A stretch of DNA of 64,000 nucleotides from Sipunculus nudus (GCA_026874595.1 CM049316.1:32283339-32347338); one strand, 5' to 3'; shown: positions 1 through 12,866, numbered from the stretch's first letter. Program-made: numbers and translations. Notes: generated by a model not told the origin, from the sequence alone.

Positions 1-1180
1 GTCACGAACAACAATAATTATATGAATGTATTTTTGTTAATTAAGCAATTAATTACTATACATAAAAATATCCAAAAAGAAAATTGAATTTAACAGTTTT
101 TTCTTTTATTTTTCCCAACAGTAGTTTATTTTAGAGATGATGTTGCATTTCTAAAATTCTAGTGCATTAATACATTAGTACCTGACCTTCTTACAAATTC
201 TGTTGATAAAATTATGAATATTTGACCATATACATCTGCAATGAATGACCCATTGTTAATTCTATTTTATGGTATCACTTGTATATAAGACGGATGTGGT
301 GTCCCATTTTCCTCTCAAGATGCATTGATTTTCACTGTGATGCTTCATTGATACTATGAATTGTTATTTTTTCTAAACCTCTAGGTGTTTATAGGTTTTA
401 AAAATAATGGAAACCCTTTCTTGAGTCATTTTTTTACATAAAATAATTATACAAAAATTACCATATTTAAGCCATACTATAATAAGGGTCACCGTGTACC
501 CTTTCTGGGATTTTATAACATAGGTATTTAAACTATTTTTAAATATGTCCAGTAAATGAATTGACATGTTAACACTTATAATTTTGGGATACACTACCCT
601 TTTAGGCCATTTCAAGATAACCGCGTCATTACGCACGGCACCCGCGGACATGTAGCCTTGATTAAGGGGTAGGGGTATGTATAGGCTTATAGCTCGCTTA
701 ATATTTGACATATTCACTTCAAGTAAAGTGCATTGTATCTGCAGTTACCTGGGAAATTCACTGATGAAAATAATTTGATCAGTGTTTTATATATATATTT
801 GTTGATTAAGCAATTAATAACGATATTATCGTGAATGAATATTGAATTAAACAGGTTTTTCCCAACAATAGTTTTGTTCGCGATGATGTTGACATTTCTT
901 ACATTCTAGCGCATAAATACATTAGTTCTTGACACTTTACAGATACTTTAATAAAATTATGAATGTTTGACCGTATACACCTGCAATGAATGACCCATTG
1001 TTAATTCTATTTTATGGTATCCCTTGTATATAATATGATGTACTTGATTTTCATTGTGATGCTTCCCTTATACTCTAAGTAGTTATTTTCCTGAATCTGA
1101 AGGTGTTTATTAGCTTTGATAATAAAAATGATCCCTCTCTGGAACAAAATATGAACACATAATAATCACATATAATAATT
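1..1180 (-). repeat. Left arm of large inverted repeat, two degenerate units
   Basis: Positions 1-720 read in reverse complement match about 3900-4620. Shared landmarks are the ATGTCAAATATTAAGCGAGC block (near 697-716 in reverse), the CCGCGGGTGCCGTGCGTAA block (near 630-650 in reverse) and a TTGGGAAAAAT stretch. A second, more diverged unit in the same orientation follows at about 720-1180, with the same poly-T, CCCAACAATAG and TTGACCGTATACACCTGCAATG landmarks. No open reading frame of any credibility lies in the arm; the 114-codon frame at 373-717 is repeat sequence. The arm starts outside the window. Confidence 0.75.
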
Positions 1181-3605
1181 ATGTGAACTTTCTAATAGAT
1201 AGAAAATCAATCCGTTATGCTGATCCATCTGAAATATTGTGATGAATTTGTCCAAAAAAAAGGAAAACCAAATATGCAAAATTTACTTACTGTAAAGCTT
1301 AGTGCATTAGTCCTGTAGACAGCATAATTAACATATTGTACCACAATATCAACACAAGGTTTAAAGTTATGTCAAAAGGAGAAAATACAGGAAGTCATGT
1401 GCAACAGTTTTAATAATTATACAAAATTAATAATTAATGCGTATACAGCTTAATAACATTATTTTGGGTAGCTCAATTTTTTAAAGTATTTATTGATTTG
1501 ATTTTCATATTTTTGTTACAATTATATTATGACTGAGTCATAAGTTGCCTTGTTATATATTTAAATGCCTTACCATGTCACTTTTAGATTCTCTTGCAAG
1601 GAAACGTACTTGATAGTTTAAATTTTAAACAAATCACAGATTCTAATCTAAATGTTTATTGATGGATTAGAGTGAGCACTTTTTATGATTTCTTTTCAAT
1701 GCGATTGTAAGTAATGGAAGGACATGGTACAAGAATACGTTTTAACAGCAGCGAGAAAGCAGAGAAGCGGAGGTTTCACAGTGACAGTACCATACATTGA
1801 GTGGATCATATCCGTGCTTTTCGATAAAAAATAAAACATACGTATGATTTATGATTGTAAAAATTACGAAAACTGACGGAGTAAACAGAGAGAAGCTATG
1901 GGTTCTAAACAGAAATGGACAAAGCCTATGCCCTTATACCGGACACATTAGAAGGGCACAGATACCATTGAGATTACCACTAAATATATTATAAAGTAGT
2001 GTAGTATATATTTTTGTTTTATATATTTTATTTTATTTCGGTACAAACAGCTTCTGTAAAATGATGTTGTAGACATAAATTGGTATTTGATTTCACCTGT
2101 TTATGGCACCTTTTCAAAAGAAATGGGTTTTATATATTTCCCCCATGAAAATTCGAGAGGATTCATACTCTAACTCCTATGCATTTTAGTCTTCAATAAT
2201 TCGTTATTTATGATAAGGCATCCTGCAATTTCAATGCTTACTGTGACATTTTATAGCCTTTAGAAGATAGATTAAGGAAAATCAGTCATTCGCGTTTTTA
2301 CTCAAGACAGATTATATAACCTCAGAATTATTCAACATGAATGGCGGAGTTGTCATTGGAATCATGTAGCGAGATTAAAAAAGTCCTGCTTACAATTTGG
2401 TAAAATATCCTTATCCTTAAAAGTACAAATAAGCGTGAGCATGACACATTCATTTTGCTCAATTAATCATGTACACCCTCCTTCCTATGCTAGTCCTCAA
2501 AATACATGTTTTTATGAAGAATCAATTAGATTTCAGTCCTTAATTCTTGAATGATAAAAATTCAACGACCATACATTTTTCGTCAAGTTATTGAAAAATG
2601 GACCCCTTATTTCTCTGGGAGAGGTCGAGGTCATGGAACTCGCAATCTAAAGTTCAATGCTCAATCATTCAAGGCTATGTATACAAGCAGGAAATAAAAA
2701 GCCTAACACTTTTAAAACATTCCATTCGACTGTCAGGAGATATAGTTGAGAATCCGCTTCCTAGTTTTATTAAATGTATTTAACATTAGAGAATCACAAT
2801 ATTTTACTTGAATGACGTTTGTTCACAAGTGGTTATTCACCATCTTCATCGTGACAAGCCCAGTATATATCTTTATTCGATATCTGCCAGAGATATTAAC
2901 CGTGATCAACATAAAATGATTTTGTTTGAAGAATATTCGGTATTAAGAGATAATATTTTTGCCCTAGTAAGGGTAGAGACCATCGTCCGTCAATAGTACT
3001 AAGAGAAAAGTGCAAATTTCTGAATATGGAGAAAGTTTATCCCACTCGCAAGGCACAGTTGTGACTTATATTAGCCGCTTATGTTCTGGTAATCTGATCT
3101 CACCTGTGATGCAATCATCCAGTTGGCGAAACGTGAACCATTACTCTCAGCTAAAATTAATATAGTTCCTTGTTTAACGGACCACAAATCAAATTTTGAC
3201 CAGGATCCATTACTGGTGATCATTGTTAATGGCCGAGGTATGCGTGTTATTTGAAACTTGCCTAAAATGGTGGTGGATATACGTTTCCTTATTACTTACT
3301 TTACAGGCCTGTTGCGCTGGGCCTAGACTTATCAGGAAACCTAAAGTAATTGAATTATCTGGTTATAAAGGGCATAAAAGGTCATGAGGACAAAAATCTC
3401 ACAACATTTCCGAAGGGTTAACATTACACGGGTTAGTACTTATACCTGGAGAAAGTTAAATATCCTTATACACTTATATAATCAAAATGATCTGGAGTTT
3501 ACTAGTGTTTATACCCTTAGTTTCAAAACAATGACTTTTTATGGTATTAGGGAAGCGTCACGGTGAGGTACATCGAGAGAGGAACACCGAACACCTCGTA
3601 TACAT
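1181..3605. other. AT-rich spacer between inverted arms, no gene seen
   Basis: About 2.4 kb lies between the two inverted-repeat arms. I see only frames of about 60 codons, with no domain-like sequence, no splice-site pairing and no RNA gene. If the arms are terminal repeats of one element, this would be its interior, but nothing here resembles a transposase. Confidence 0.5.
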
Positions 3606-4900
3606 ATTATAAAAAGGTTGATCAAAACAGAATGAATACTATATCATTCATTGATGTCTAAATATTATTCATTATTTAAAAAGAAACGTTTTCATTATTG
3701 AGAAGAGCTAACATATTCATAAACTAGAACTTCAGAAATATCAACATTATTTTGTAAAATCATCAACAGAGAAAAGTTTGAATAACTTTAAAAAGTAATA
3801 AAGTGAAATTTCTTCAGGATGTTTTATTAATATCATAATTTATTGCTTCCGAAAACACCAAAGTCACCAAAAACATGTAATACATACAATACAGTTATTT
3901 GAAGTAAATATGTCAAATATTAAGCGAGCTAGAGCATTTAAATAACTACTTCCTAATCAAGGCTAACTGTCCGCGGTTGTTGTGCGTAATGACGCGGTTG
4001 TCTCTCTCTCAGTTCCATAAAAGGTAGTGTACCCTAAAATAATCAATTTTAACATCTTAATTCATTAATTGGATATATTTGTTAATCTAAAAATACCTAT
4101 ATCATAAAATTCCAGCAGGGGTGCACAGTGACCCTTCCTATATTATGGCCTAAATATGATTAGTTTGTATAATAATTATATGTTAAAATGGCTCAAGAAA
4201 TGGTTTCCATTATTTTTAAAACTAATAAACACCTTCAGGTTTAGACAGATATCAATTCATAGTATCAATGAAGCATCACAGTGAAAATCAATGCATCTGG
4301 AGAGGAACATGGGACACCACATCTGTCCTATATACAAGAGATACCATAAAATAGAATTAACAATGGGTCATTCATTGCAGTTGTATATAGTCAAATATTC
4401 ATAATTTAAAAAAAGAATGTCATGTACTAATGTATTAATGCACTAGAATTTTAGAAATGCAACATCTTCTTGAAAATAAACTACTGTTGGGAAAAATAAA
4501 AAAAAAACTGTTAAATTCAATTTTCTTTTTGGATATTTTCTATGTATAGTAATTAATTGCTTAATCAACAACATTACATAATAAATTCATATGATTATTG
4601 TTATTAGTGACTTTTCACTACTATTTGCGAACACAATGCAGTTTATTTGAAGTAAATATGTCAAATATTAAGAGAGCTATAAGCATTTACATACCCCTAC
4701 CCCCTTAACAAGACTACCTGTCCGCGGGTGCCGTGCGTAAAGACGCGGTTGTCTTTAAATGGCCTAAAAGGGTAGTGTATCCCAAAATAATCAATTTTAA
4801 CATCTTTATTCATTAATTGGACATACTTAGGGATCTAAAAGTACCTATGTCATAAAATCCCAGAGGGGGTGCACGGTGACCCCTCCTAGACCATGGACTA
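3606..4900 (+). repeat. Right arm of large inverted repeat, tandem units
   Basis: The arm holds a diverged partial unit (about 3606-3898), a full unit (about 3899-4630) and a truncated unit (about 4631-4900), all in the orientation opposite to 1-1180. The block running from AAGTAAATATGTCAAATATT through TGTCCGCGG and GCGTAATGACGCGG to GGTAGTGTA occurs at 3902-4035 and again at 4650-4780. The full unit matches the left arm over its whole length. A tandem array inside each arm of an inverted repeat recalls foldback-type elements. It could also be a satellite inverted by rearrangement. Confidence 0.72.
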
Positions 4901-5639
4901 TTATGCTTGAGTGCACATCTACCAGGTCGCAGTAATCCGCAATTGTTATACAGTCGCAAACGGTCGCACAAAGTCCAGGGCATTGCATACGATTGAGGTC
5001 CTTGACAAATATTCATCAACACATGTAGGCCGTCTATGTAGCAGATGTAAAGAAATGTTAACCAAATTCACTTTGTGGATGGTACAGTGTGATGTGTTGT
5101 AAGTGTGATGTGTTTTAAACACATAATATTGACTTAATATGTTTTAAAAGTCGAGATTTTTTCTAATTACTGCGGTTACAAATGAAAAATTCCGGTACAA
5201 ATGTTAATTTTATACGCTTGTTCATTATAAATGTTACTCTACTCTACATGATAAAAATATCATATATTGAACTCTTGTTGTAGGAATATACTATTATGTA
5301 TCTCGTCCGTGTGCAGTGCCATTTGTCGTTCTTTTGTACTGTATCATTACATGTGTTTGTGTATCTGTATTGTTTTGAAATTAAAAAAAAAATATATTTC
5401 ATATATTTGTATATATTTCAATATAATAATGTTATTCTCTGAATATCAGGAGGGGATGATTACATTGATCATTCCCCCTGGCTAAAAGGTTGGGGGATAA
5501 ATACATCCCTGCTCTCCATACTGAAGAACATTGTTCAACATCAAAATGAACTACGTGTATCCCCCTAAATCAGAGTGGAACGGGTGAAGTGAGGCATGGA
5601 TTGAGTGGCAAGGGGAAATAGAGTGAAGTGTTGCATATA
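4901..5639. other. No gene recognised
   Basis: This is AT-rich sequence between the inverted repeat and the 278-bp array. Only frames under 75 codons are present, and none looks coding. Confidence 0.45.
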
Positions 5640-6960
5640 AGCATGGATGTCTGCAGCCAAATGGTGTATGTAGGTTGCGCCACCTACCACAAAATCCAGA
5701 AAGCCATCCAAGTTGTATACATATGCAAAATGTGAGGCAGATAAGTCAAACCACTATATGTTTATGAGTGATTTGAGCCCGTGGCAGACAAACAGATGGA
5801 CGCTGTGCAAAAATGGTTGAAGGTGGCGCCACCAGTTTTGCTTAAGATAAAGAGCTATGTGAGAACTATGCACATGCAAAACTTTGGCCCAATTGGTCAA
5901 ACGGTTCCCAAGATATGAGCTTGGATGTCTGCTGCATAAACTAGAATGAAGGTGGCGCCACCTGTCATAAAATCAAGAGAGCTGTCGGGGATGTATAAAC
6001 CTGCAAAATTTTAGGCAGATATGTCAAACCACTGCCGAGATATGAGTGATTTTATCCCATGGCAGACAAACAGACGGGAGCTGTGCAAAAATGGCTGCAG
6101 GTGGCGCCACCCGTTTTGCGTATGATAAAGAGCTATGTGAGATCTATACACATGCAAAATTTTGGCCCAATCGGTCAAACGGTTCCTGAGATATGAGCTT
6201 GGATGTCTGCAGCGTAAACGTGAACGTAGGTGGCGCCACCTGTCATAAAATCAGAAAAAACTATCCAGGATGTATATGCATGCCGAATTTCAGGTGAATT
6301 AGTCAAATCACTGCCGAGTTATGAGTGATTTTTATCCCATGGCAGACAAACAGACGGGAGCTGTGCAAAAGTTGCTGCAGGTGGCGCCACCAGTTTGCGT
6401 ATGATAAAGAGCTATGTGAGATCTATACACATGCAAAATTTTGGCCCAATCGGTCAAACGGTTCCCGAGATATGAGCTTAGATGTCTGCAGCGTAAACGT
6501 GAATGTAGGTGGCGCCACCTGTCATAAAATCAGAAAAGCTATCCAGGATGTATACGCATGCCGAATTTCAGGTGAATTAGTCAAATCACTGCCGAGATAT
6601 GAGTGATTTTAACCCAAGGCAGACGAACAGATGGACACTGTGCAAACTTGGTTGCAGGTGGCGCCACCATTTTTTGTGTATGTTATAAAGCTCTCCAAGG
6701 GCTACATTTGTGCAAAAAAATTTTCCTGATCGGTCAAACGGTCCCGAGATATGTGGGTTTATGTGTGGAAACAGACGCACAAACGGACGCAGAGCGCAGA
6801 GGAAAGGTCAGAGGTCAAAACAAAATCGGGGCGCAGCAGTTCACATGTGACCCGAACAAAATCCCAGGTTTCGTAAAATTCCGCCCAGTGGTTACGGAGG
6901 AGTTGTCCGGACACCTACGCGGCGGCGGCGGCGGCGGCGTGCAGCTGAAAACATAGTATC
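5640..6960 (+). repeat. 278-bp tandem array with GGTGGCGCCACC palindromes
   Basis: A unit of about 278 bp is repeated roughly four and a half times. The 12-bp palindrome GGTGGCGCCACC (first copy imperfect, at 5673) occurs at 5673, 5822, 5951, 6100, 6229, 6380, 6508 and 6657. Spacing alternates near 149 and 129 bp, so each unit is itself two related halves. Each half also carries a version of GAGATATGAG, GTCAAACGGTTCC or GGCAGACAAACAGACGG. The open frames across the array (for example 6325-6606 and 6603-6956) follow from the repeat and lack protein features. The array ends in a short CGG run near 6919-6937. Confidence 0.88.
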
Positions 6961-7751
6961 CGCAAAACTCTGTTTTGGCGGATACAATTATATTACCACT
7001 CCCTTTAACTTCATTCATTCATACTTTTTCAACATGGATTTCTTTTAATATCAACACTACATTTTTTAGCATATTTTTTAGGAACAACACGTAAATGTGT
7101 ATTTTTAGTTTTATTTCGTGGAGACACGTAGATTAAAAATGTGTACGTGTACGTTTGAGGCAAAGAAAACACGTGTTTATTACAGTAATCCATTTAGTAG
7201 CTCCTTCTTTGATATATTTATAGCAGGAAATCAAATACAGAAGCCGAGAAATGAAAATGCAATGAATTATTATCGCTTAAAATCCTACTATAAAGTGTTA
7301 TTTGTGGGAATTTACTTATAATTTACTTATAAACGTATCATAATTATTAATGATCGAACATTCATTTCTATATGCTCCGGATGTACCTTTATGTCTGGAC
7401 CTAATAGATTAACATCCCCTTAGAGATTACCTCTATTTTTTAAGGAGCTCCTAGTCCGTGGACCAAGACACGCTCCAATAGGGAGCTCGTTCGCAAACTT
7501 TAGCTGGAAATCCAACAAAACAAGCCGAACCCTTACGATATTATGGTTATTTGTTTGACCGTTAGACAAGTGCACGTGTTCCCCTGGTTCACACCTTATT
7601 ATATAGTAAATGGTGAATTTTGGGTTATTACCTTGCCTTTATTTCCATGCAAAACATGTTTTTTTTTATTTAAAACGCTTTATTCAAAGTCTTGGCATAT
7701 ATAATTTAAATTGAAGATAATGATTGTTGGTATGTGACAATCCTACCTCAA

Positions 7752-7753
<2 letters not shown>
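6961..7753. other. No gene recognised
   Basis: This is AT-rich sequence between the 278-bp array and the TA microsatellite. A 67-codon frame at 7118-7321 has no recognisable features. Confidence 0.4.

Positions 7754-7809
<56 letters not shown>
7754..7809. repeat. (TA)n microsatellite
   Basis: An uninterrupted TA run of about 55 bases sits directly against the 5' LTR. The retroelement may have inserted into or beside it. Confidence 0.95.
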
Positions 7810-7812
<3 letters not shown>

Positions 7813-8310
7813 TGTAACAGGTGTTCTTTTTATTATGTGACACGGGCGTAACTTCTGTTGTGGCACTCGTGTCTGGCCGAGTATTACATTCTCTGTTTAA
7901 TCCGTACTGGTTGAACTCTCGTTGTCATGTAAGCCTTCGGTTTTCACGCCTGGTCATGGGTCACGTGATGACCCTGGAGTGTGGGGATACACACGGCTAT
8001 GTTCTTCTTGATAATTCTTGAAACGTGTGTTGTGCAAGATCTTATGGACTGTTCGAGAAGTGGACAATTCTCGGCTTGAAGCTTGAGAAGCAGAAGCTTG
8101 TGTCAGATTCTAGGACCTTATCTGACGAATGCGGCAATTATACATTTTTAAAGACTTTTAGACTTAAGGACTGCTGGATTTTTGGATTTTAGACTTCAGT
8201 TTACTTTCTTGGTTGTTGCAAGAGCTTTACACTGGACTGTCATTCTCCGAGAGTATACATTTAAAGGACTTATCGTTGTGATGGTGTTGGTATCCAGGTA
8301 CTGTGCACGG
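7813..8310 (+). repeat. 5' LTR, internally deleted and 3'-truncated
   Basis: It aligns with the 3' LTR from TGTAACAGG through the CACGTGATGACCCTGG and GTGTTGTGCAAGATCTTATGG blocks. It lacks about 70 bases present in the 3' LTR (13,143-13,213), including the TATATAAAGG box. It then continues into a segment (about 8258-8310) absent from the 3' LTR but present in the minus-strand copy at 33.7 kb. The expected 3' end of the LTR and the primer-binding site are missing; gag-like sequence starts at once. Confidence 0.85.
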
Positions 8311-8324
8311 CCAGAGAAATTTAT

Positions 8325-8910
8325 ACAGAGCTTACAGTAGAAGCTGCTGCTAACTATGACCTGGTAAAACGGTTAATCCTAAAAGGTTATGATTTAGTTC
8401 CGGAGGCTTACCGCCAGAAATACAGAAATTGGGAAAAGCGCAAAGAACAGACCTACGTCAAATTTGCTAGGACAAAAGAGCAGTTGTTTGATCACTGGTG
8501 TAGTTCTGAAAAAAGTAATGAAAGATTACGACAATTTACGCCAGTTGATTTTGCTTGAAGAATTTAAGCGCTGCATTAACGCAGATGTTAAAATTTTTCT
8601 CGATGAGAAAAGTCCTGAAACACTTGACATTGCTGCTCAATTAGCTGATGATTATTCATTGACAGACAAAATGTCCTTTACTAGCAAATCAAACCAGTCA
8701 TTCACAAACAAGAATGTAAATCAGTATGTTCAAAAGAAGTTTAAAGCACAGTCACCCAGTACAAGTAGTCCTGATAGTTCAACAAAGCCCATAGCTACAC
8801 CTCAGTCCACGTCCACTGTGTCTAAGTCCAACAAAGACCAGTCATTTTCAAAGAAAATCTGTAATTAATGCAAGAAGGAAGGTGATCTAATATCTGACTG
8901 CTGGGAACTT
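8325..8910 (+). pseudogene. Gag remnant of the LTR element
   Basis: Two frames are needed. About 8335-8510 encodes a capsid-like stretch (motifs YDLVKRLILKGYDLVPEAYR and QTYVKFARTKEQLFDHWC). After a frameshift, 8464-8868 continues with LRQLILLEEFKRCINADV and a Ser/Thr/Gln-rich linker. A CCHC nucleocapsid knuckle is recognisable at about 8857-8904, but a TAA stop sits between its first two cysteines and its His is replaced by Asp. The N-terminal part is missing. Gag would package the element's RNA; this copy cannot. Confidence 0.75.
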
Positions 8911-8997
8911 GCGAATAGACCAAATAGCAAACCTTCTGGTTTTGTTTCAAAATCTATGCATAGGATAGTATAAGAGCCAGGCTCTTTTCATGTAAAT

Positions 8998-9808
8998 ATG
9001 GGGTACAACTCCTTTGTTGACTCAAATAAAGAGTTTGATGCTTCGGAGGCCCAAGTGCCGTCAAAATCCAAAGAAGAATACATGGATTGCGGGGTAAAGA
9101 CCTCAGTTGATTCCTGTGAGGAATTAAATAAGGCTAGGTCCTTTCAAGACTCCTGCATGAAGTATTCTCTAAGTAAGGCAAAGTCCTTTTATGACTCTTG
9201 CGAGAGTATTTCAAATGAGGCCAGGTTCTCTTATGACAAACAAAAGTTTGTTTCTGCTGAGGAAAATTCCTCTGTTGACTCCCATGAAGACTTTGATGAT
9301 AAAAAGGATGTAGACTCCTTTAATGAATCTGACACAGTTTATGATTGACACCTTCAATGGCAGTTCTTTGTTTGATGAGGTTGAGGTAGTAGATTCCCCT
9401 CCTGACTCTGAAATGGAGTTATTTGAGCCATTCATACATGATGGTTTTGTATCACTTTCAAGTGATTTTTCAGATTCTACCCCTATTAGAATTTTGAGGG
9501 ACACTGGTTCAGGCCAGACTCTCGTTTTAGCAAACACTTTGCCATTTTCTTATAGGTCCTTTACTGGTGCACATGCACTTTTTAATGGTGTGTTTTCAGA
9601 CAGGCACACTTCAGTTCCGCTTCACAGTATCCATTTAAAGTCAGATTTGATTTCTGGGAATATTATTGTGTGCATAAGAACTACTTTACCCTTTCAGGGA
9701 ATTCAGTTGCTACTAGGCAATGATGTTGCAGGTGATCAAGTACAGCCTGTACCAATAGTGACAGAAAAGCCGTCACTTGATCAGGACACTGATCAGGAGA
9801 GTCAGTAA
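8998..9808 (+). pseudogene. Linker and retropepsin-like protease remnant
   Basis: 8998-9348 encodes a low-complexity acidic/Ser-rich segment with repeated SFxDSCxE-like units, probably the gag-pol linker. Frame 9323-9808 carries the aspartic protease active site RDTGSGQTLVLA near 9500 and, about 75 residues on, a hydrophobic GIQLLLGNDVAGD block like the ILG/LLGxD motif of gypsy retropepsins. The break between the two frames shows decay. The protease would cleave the Gag-Pol polyprotein. Confidence 0.75.
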
Positions 9809-9949
9809 ATTCCTGGTTTGTATCCTTCATATGCTGTAACTAGATCTATGGCAAAGAAAAACACACATGAGGATAATGGTCCAGATAATAACACTCTGGG
9901 ATTCACTAGTGACTCGTCTTACGACTCGCCCATACAGGATGCAGCATTT

Positions 9950-11270
9950 TCAAGGTCAGAACTTATCGCGGAACAGCATTAGGACCATGAAATTTCATGT
10001 TTGTTTCCCAGGGCGGTTTCTAAAGATGAACTGTCACAGAACCCCTTTTGTTTCTATGTTAAAAATGGAGTGCTTATGCGTAAATGGCAACCACCTGATG
10101 TATGCGCTGATGATGAGTGGGCCATCAAACATCAAATAGTAATTTCAAAAAGCTTTCGCAGTGAAGTTCTAAGCATGGCACATGAGGCTCCTTTGTCTGG
10201 CCATTTAGGTATAAATAAAACTTATCAAAAAGTTAGTACTCACTTTTATTGGCCTAACCTCAGGAAAGATGTTGTACAATATTGTAAATCATGCCATACA
10301 TGCCAGATGGTAGGCAAGCCCAATCAGAATCCTAGTTAGGGCCCACTTAGGCCTATTCCTGCTTTTGAGGAACCATTCAGTAGGATTATTGTTGAGTTGG
10401 ACCACTGCCCAAAACAAAATCTGGACATGAATACTTGCTGACAATCATATGCGCATCTACCAGGTTCCCTGAGGCAATACCATTGCGCAAAATTAATGCC
10501 AAAAGTGTTGTCAAAGCTCTGACCAAGTATTTTACATCTTTCGGATTACCAAAATCCGTCCAGTCTGACCAAGGGTCTAATTTTATGTCTGGCTTATTCC
10601 AACAAGTTATGCTTGAGCTAGAAATAAAACAGTACAGCTCTTCACCATACCATCCTGAAAGTCAGGGCGCCCTCGAGCGTTTTCACCAGACATTAAAAAC
10701 ATGATCAGGACTTATTGCTATGACACATAGAAAGACTGGGACGAAGGAATCCACCTATTGCTGTTTGCTGTCAGAGAATCTTTTCAAGAGACCTTTGGTT
10801 TCAGGCCCTTTGAACTAGTTTTTGGACACTCCGTTCGAGGTCCATTGGTACTGCTTAAAAAACTCTTGTGTTAAAATCCTGATTATCTTAGTTTACTGCA
10901 GTATGTCTCAGACTTTCGCACTAAACTACACAATGCTTGTGAGATTGCAAAGTCAAATCTAAAATCTGCAAAAAAAATAAATGAAAACAAAGTATGACAA
11001 GCACACTGTGAGTAGGACGTTTGAGCCTGGTGAAAAAGGTCCTTGCCTTACTTCCCATCCCTGGCAGAGCTCTACCAGCTAGGTATTTCGGTCCTTAAAT
11101 TGTTGACAAAAAAGTCAGTGACTTAAACTACATACTGTTGACACCAGATAGACGTAAGAAGAAACAAGTGTGCTATGTTAACATGTTGAAACCATATTAT
11201 GACAGAAATAGCACATCAGATGTTGGACAACATTTTACTGCTGTTAATTGTGTAAACACTGACCCCAATT
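9950..11270 (+). pseudogene. Integrase remnant upstream of RT
   Basis: 10,001-10,339 carries the H2C2 zinc domain (HEAPLSGHLGINKTYQKV followed by CKSCHTCQ). 10,435-10,704 carries the DDE core, with SDQGSNF for the second Asp and YHPESQGALER for the Glu. After more frameshifts, 10,760-10,860 has ETFGFRPFELVFGH, and about 11,040-11,230 has a C-terminal GPY/F-like module (RYFGPYIVDKKVSDLNYILL and YVNMLKPYY, in shifted frames). At least four frame breaks separate these blocks. The module ends before the RT starts, which fixes the unusual gene order. Confidence 0.85.
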
Positions 11271-11339
11271 AAAGTAGATATTGATTGTAAGTGTGATGTA
11301 GACATTCAGTGTGGTACAGTACCATTAAAAAACTCAGAC

Positions 11340-12302
11340 GTGCTTAAAAACCTGGATGCCAAACTGTCACACCTTACCGCACAACAACAACAAGACCTAA
11401 AGAACCTGCTGCGGAATTATGAACATTTGTTTAGTGACATTCCAACGCGAACAAACATGTTGTACCATGACGTCGATGTTGGCGAGGCAAGCGCAGTCAA
11501 GCAACATCCATATAGACTGAATCCAGAAAAGCAGAAGTATCTACAGGATGAGATTCAATATTTGCTGGACAATGATTTTATTGAACCTAGTAACAGTAAC
11601 TTAAGTTCACCATGTATTCTTGTGCCAAAACCTGATGGAAGTTACCGTATGTGCACAGATTATCGAAAACTGAACTCTGTCACCAAGACTGACACGTTCC
11701 CAATTCCGAGAATTGATGATTGTATTGACAGAGTCGGTAGCTCCAGATATGTTTCCAAGTTTGACTTGCTCAAAGGATTCTGGCAAGTTCCGCTGACAGA
11801 ACGAGCGAAAGAAGTGTCCGCATTTGTGACGCCGCAAGGACTGTACCAGTATAAAGATATGCCGTTTGGCATGAAGAACTCGCCAGCCACGTTCCAGCGC
11901 CTCATCCATATGGTTGTCAAGGACATTCAGCTCTGCGACGCATATATTGATGACCTTATCGTGTACAGTGAAACCTGGGAGAAACATCTGCAAATTCTTC
12001 GCGACCTCTTCGAAAGACTCAGTGAAGCACGTCTGACCGTCAACTTAGTAAATTCTGAGTTTTGTCATGCACAAGTAATATTTTTGGGTCATATTGTAGG
12101 GCAGGGTCAGGTAAAACCTGTTGATGCTAAGATAAGTGCTATTTCTGTATTTCCTAGACCAGAAAACAAAAAGCAAATAATGCGTTTTCTTGGTATGGTT
12201 GGATACTACAGGAAGTTTTGTCCAAATTTTTCTGCTGTAGCTGAACCTTTTACTAATTTGTTAAAGAAAAATACAAAAGTTTGTATGGAGTGTTCAATGT
12301 GA
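11340..12302 (+). pseudogene. Gypsy-type reverse transcriptase remnant
   Basis: A 320-codon open frame is the best-preserved part of the element. The RT palm and fingers motifs are in order: SSPCILVPKPDGSYRMCTDYR, FPIPRIDD, SKFDLLKGFWQVPL, MPFGMKNSPATFQR, the catalytic YIDDLIVYS, and the gypsy-typical FLGHIVGQG followed by FLGMVGYYRKFCPNFS. The frame ends at a TGA (12,300) at a position where the family has Trp, and homology continues beyond it, so the stop is a mutation. The long antisense frames at 11,607-11,993 and 11,660-11,926 are shadows. Confidence 0.93.
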
Positions 12303-12750
12303 AATGCATTTCGGAATTTGAAAGCAATTCTGCCAAGTTCATCAGTTTTAGCATCTCCAGACTTTTCTGTACCTTTTAAGTTAGCTGTAGATGCTAGTGA
12401 TACTGCTGCTGGTGTTGTGTTGTTACAGGAAGGCAATGATGGCATAGATCATCCGATTTGATTTTTCTCGAGAAAGTTTAATGCCAACCAGAAAAAACTA
12501 CTCCACTATTGAAAAAGAATGTATGGCTTTGATATTGGCGTTGCTACATTTTGAAGTTTATATTACTTCATCAGTCAGGCCTATTATTGTCTTCAGTGAT
12601 CACAATCCCCTCACGTTCATGAACAAGTTGAAGTGTAAAAATCAAAGATTGTTGAGATAGAGTTTGTTCTTACAGGATTACAATCTTGATATCGTTCACA
12701 TTAAAGGGAAAGACAATTTGCTTGCTGATTGCTTATCGAGATGTTTATGA
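12303..12750 (+). pseudogene. RNase H remnant of the LTR element
   Basis: Homology resumes after the TGA at 12,300. The catalytic blocks are LAVDASDTAAGVVLLQ (Asp), YSTIEKECMALILALLHFE (Glu) and VFSDHNPLTFM (Asp), ending with IVHIKGKDNLLADCLSR, typical of gypsy RNase H. It is disrupted by a TGA at about 12,459, a one-base insertion in the A-run near 12,491 and a TAG at about 12,658. RNase H would degrade the RNA strand during reverse transcription. Confidence 0.88.
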
Positions 12751-12866
12751 AATGTTGTGAACAAGATGTTAATGTAAAGTTGTAATTAAGATGATTTTGA
12801 GATGTACAAATTTAGTGATTGTGATCACAAAAGAAAGTTTTCCGAGAAAACTTACTTTTTTCTTAC

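Noticed and set aside
6325-6956. Coding genes in the 93- and 117-codon frames
   Set aside because: They lie in the 278-bp tandem array and reflect its repeat structure.
11607-11993. 128-codon antisense frame within the RT region
   Set aside because: It is a shadow of the reverse transcriptase frame, with no motif of its own.
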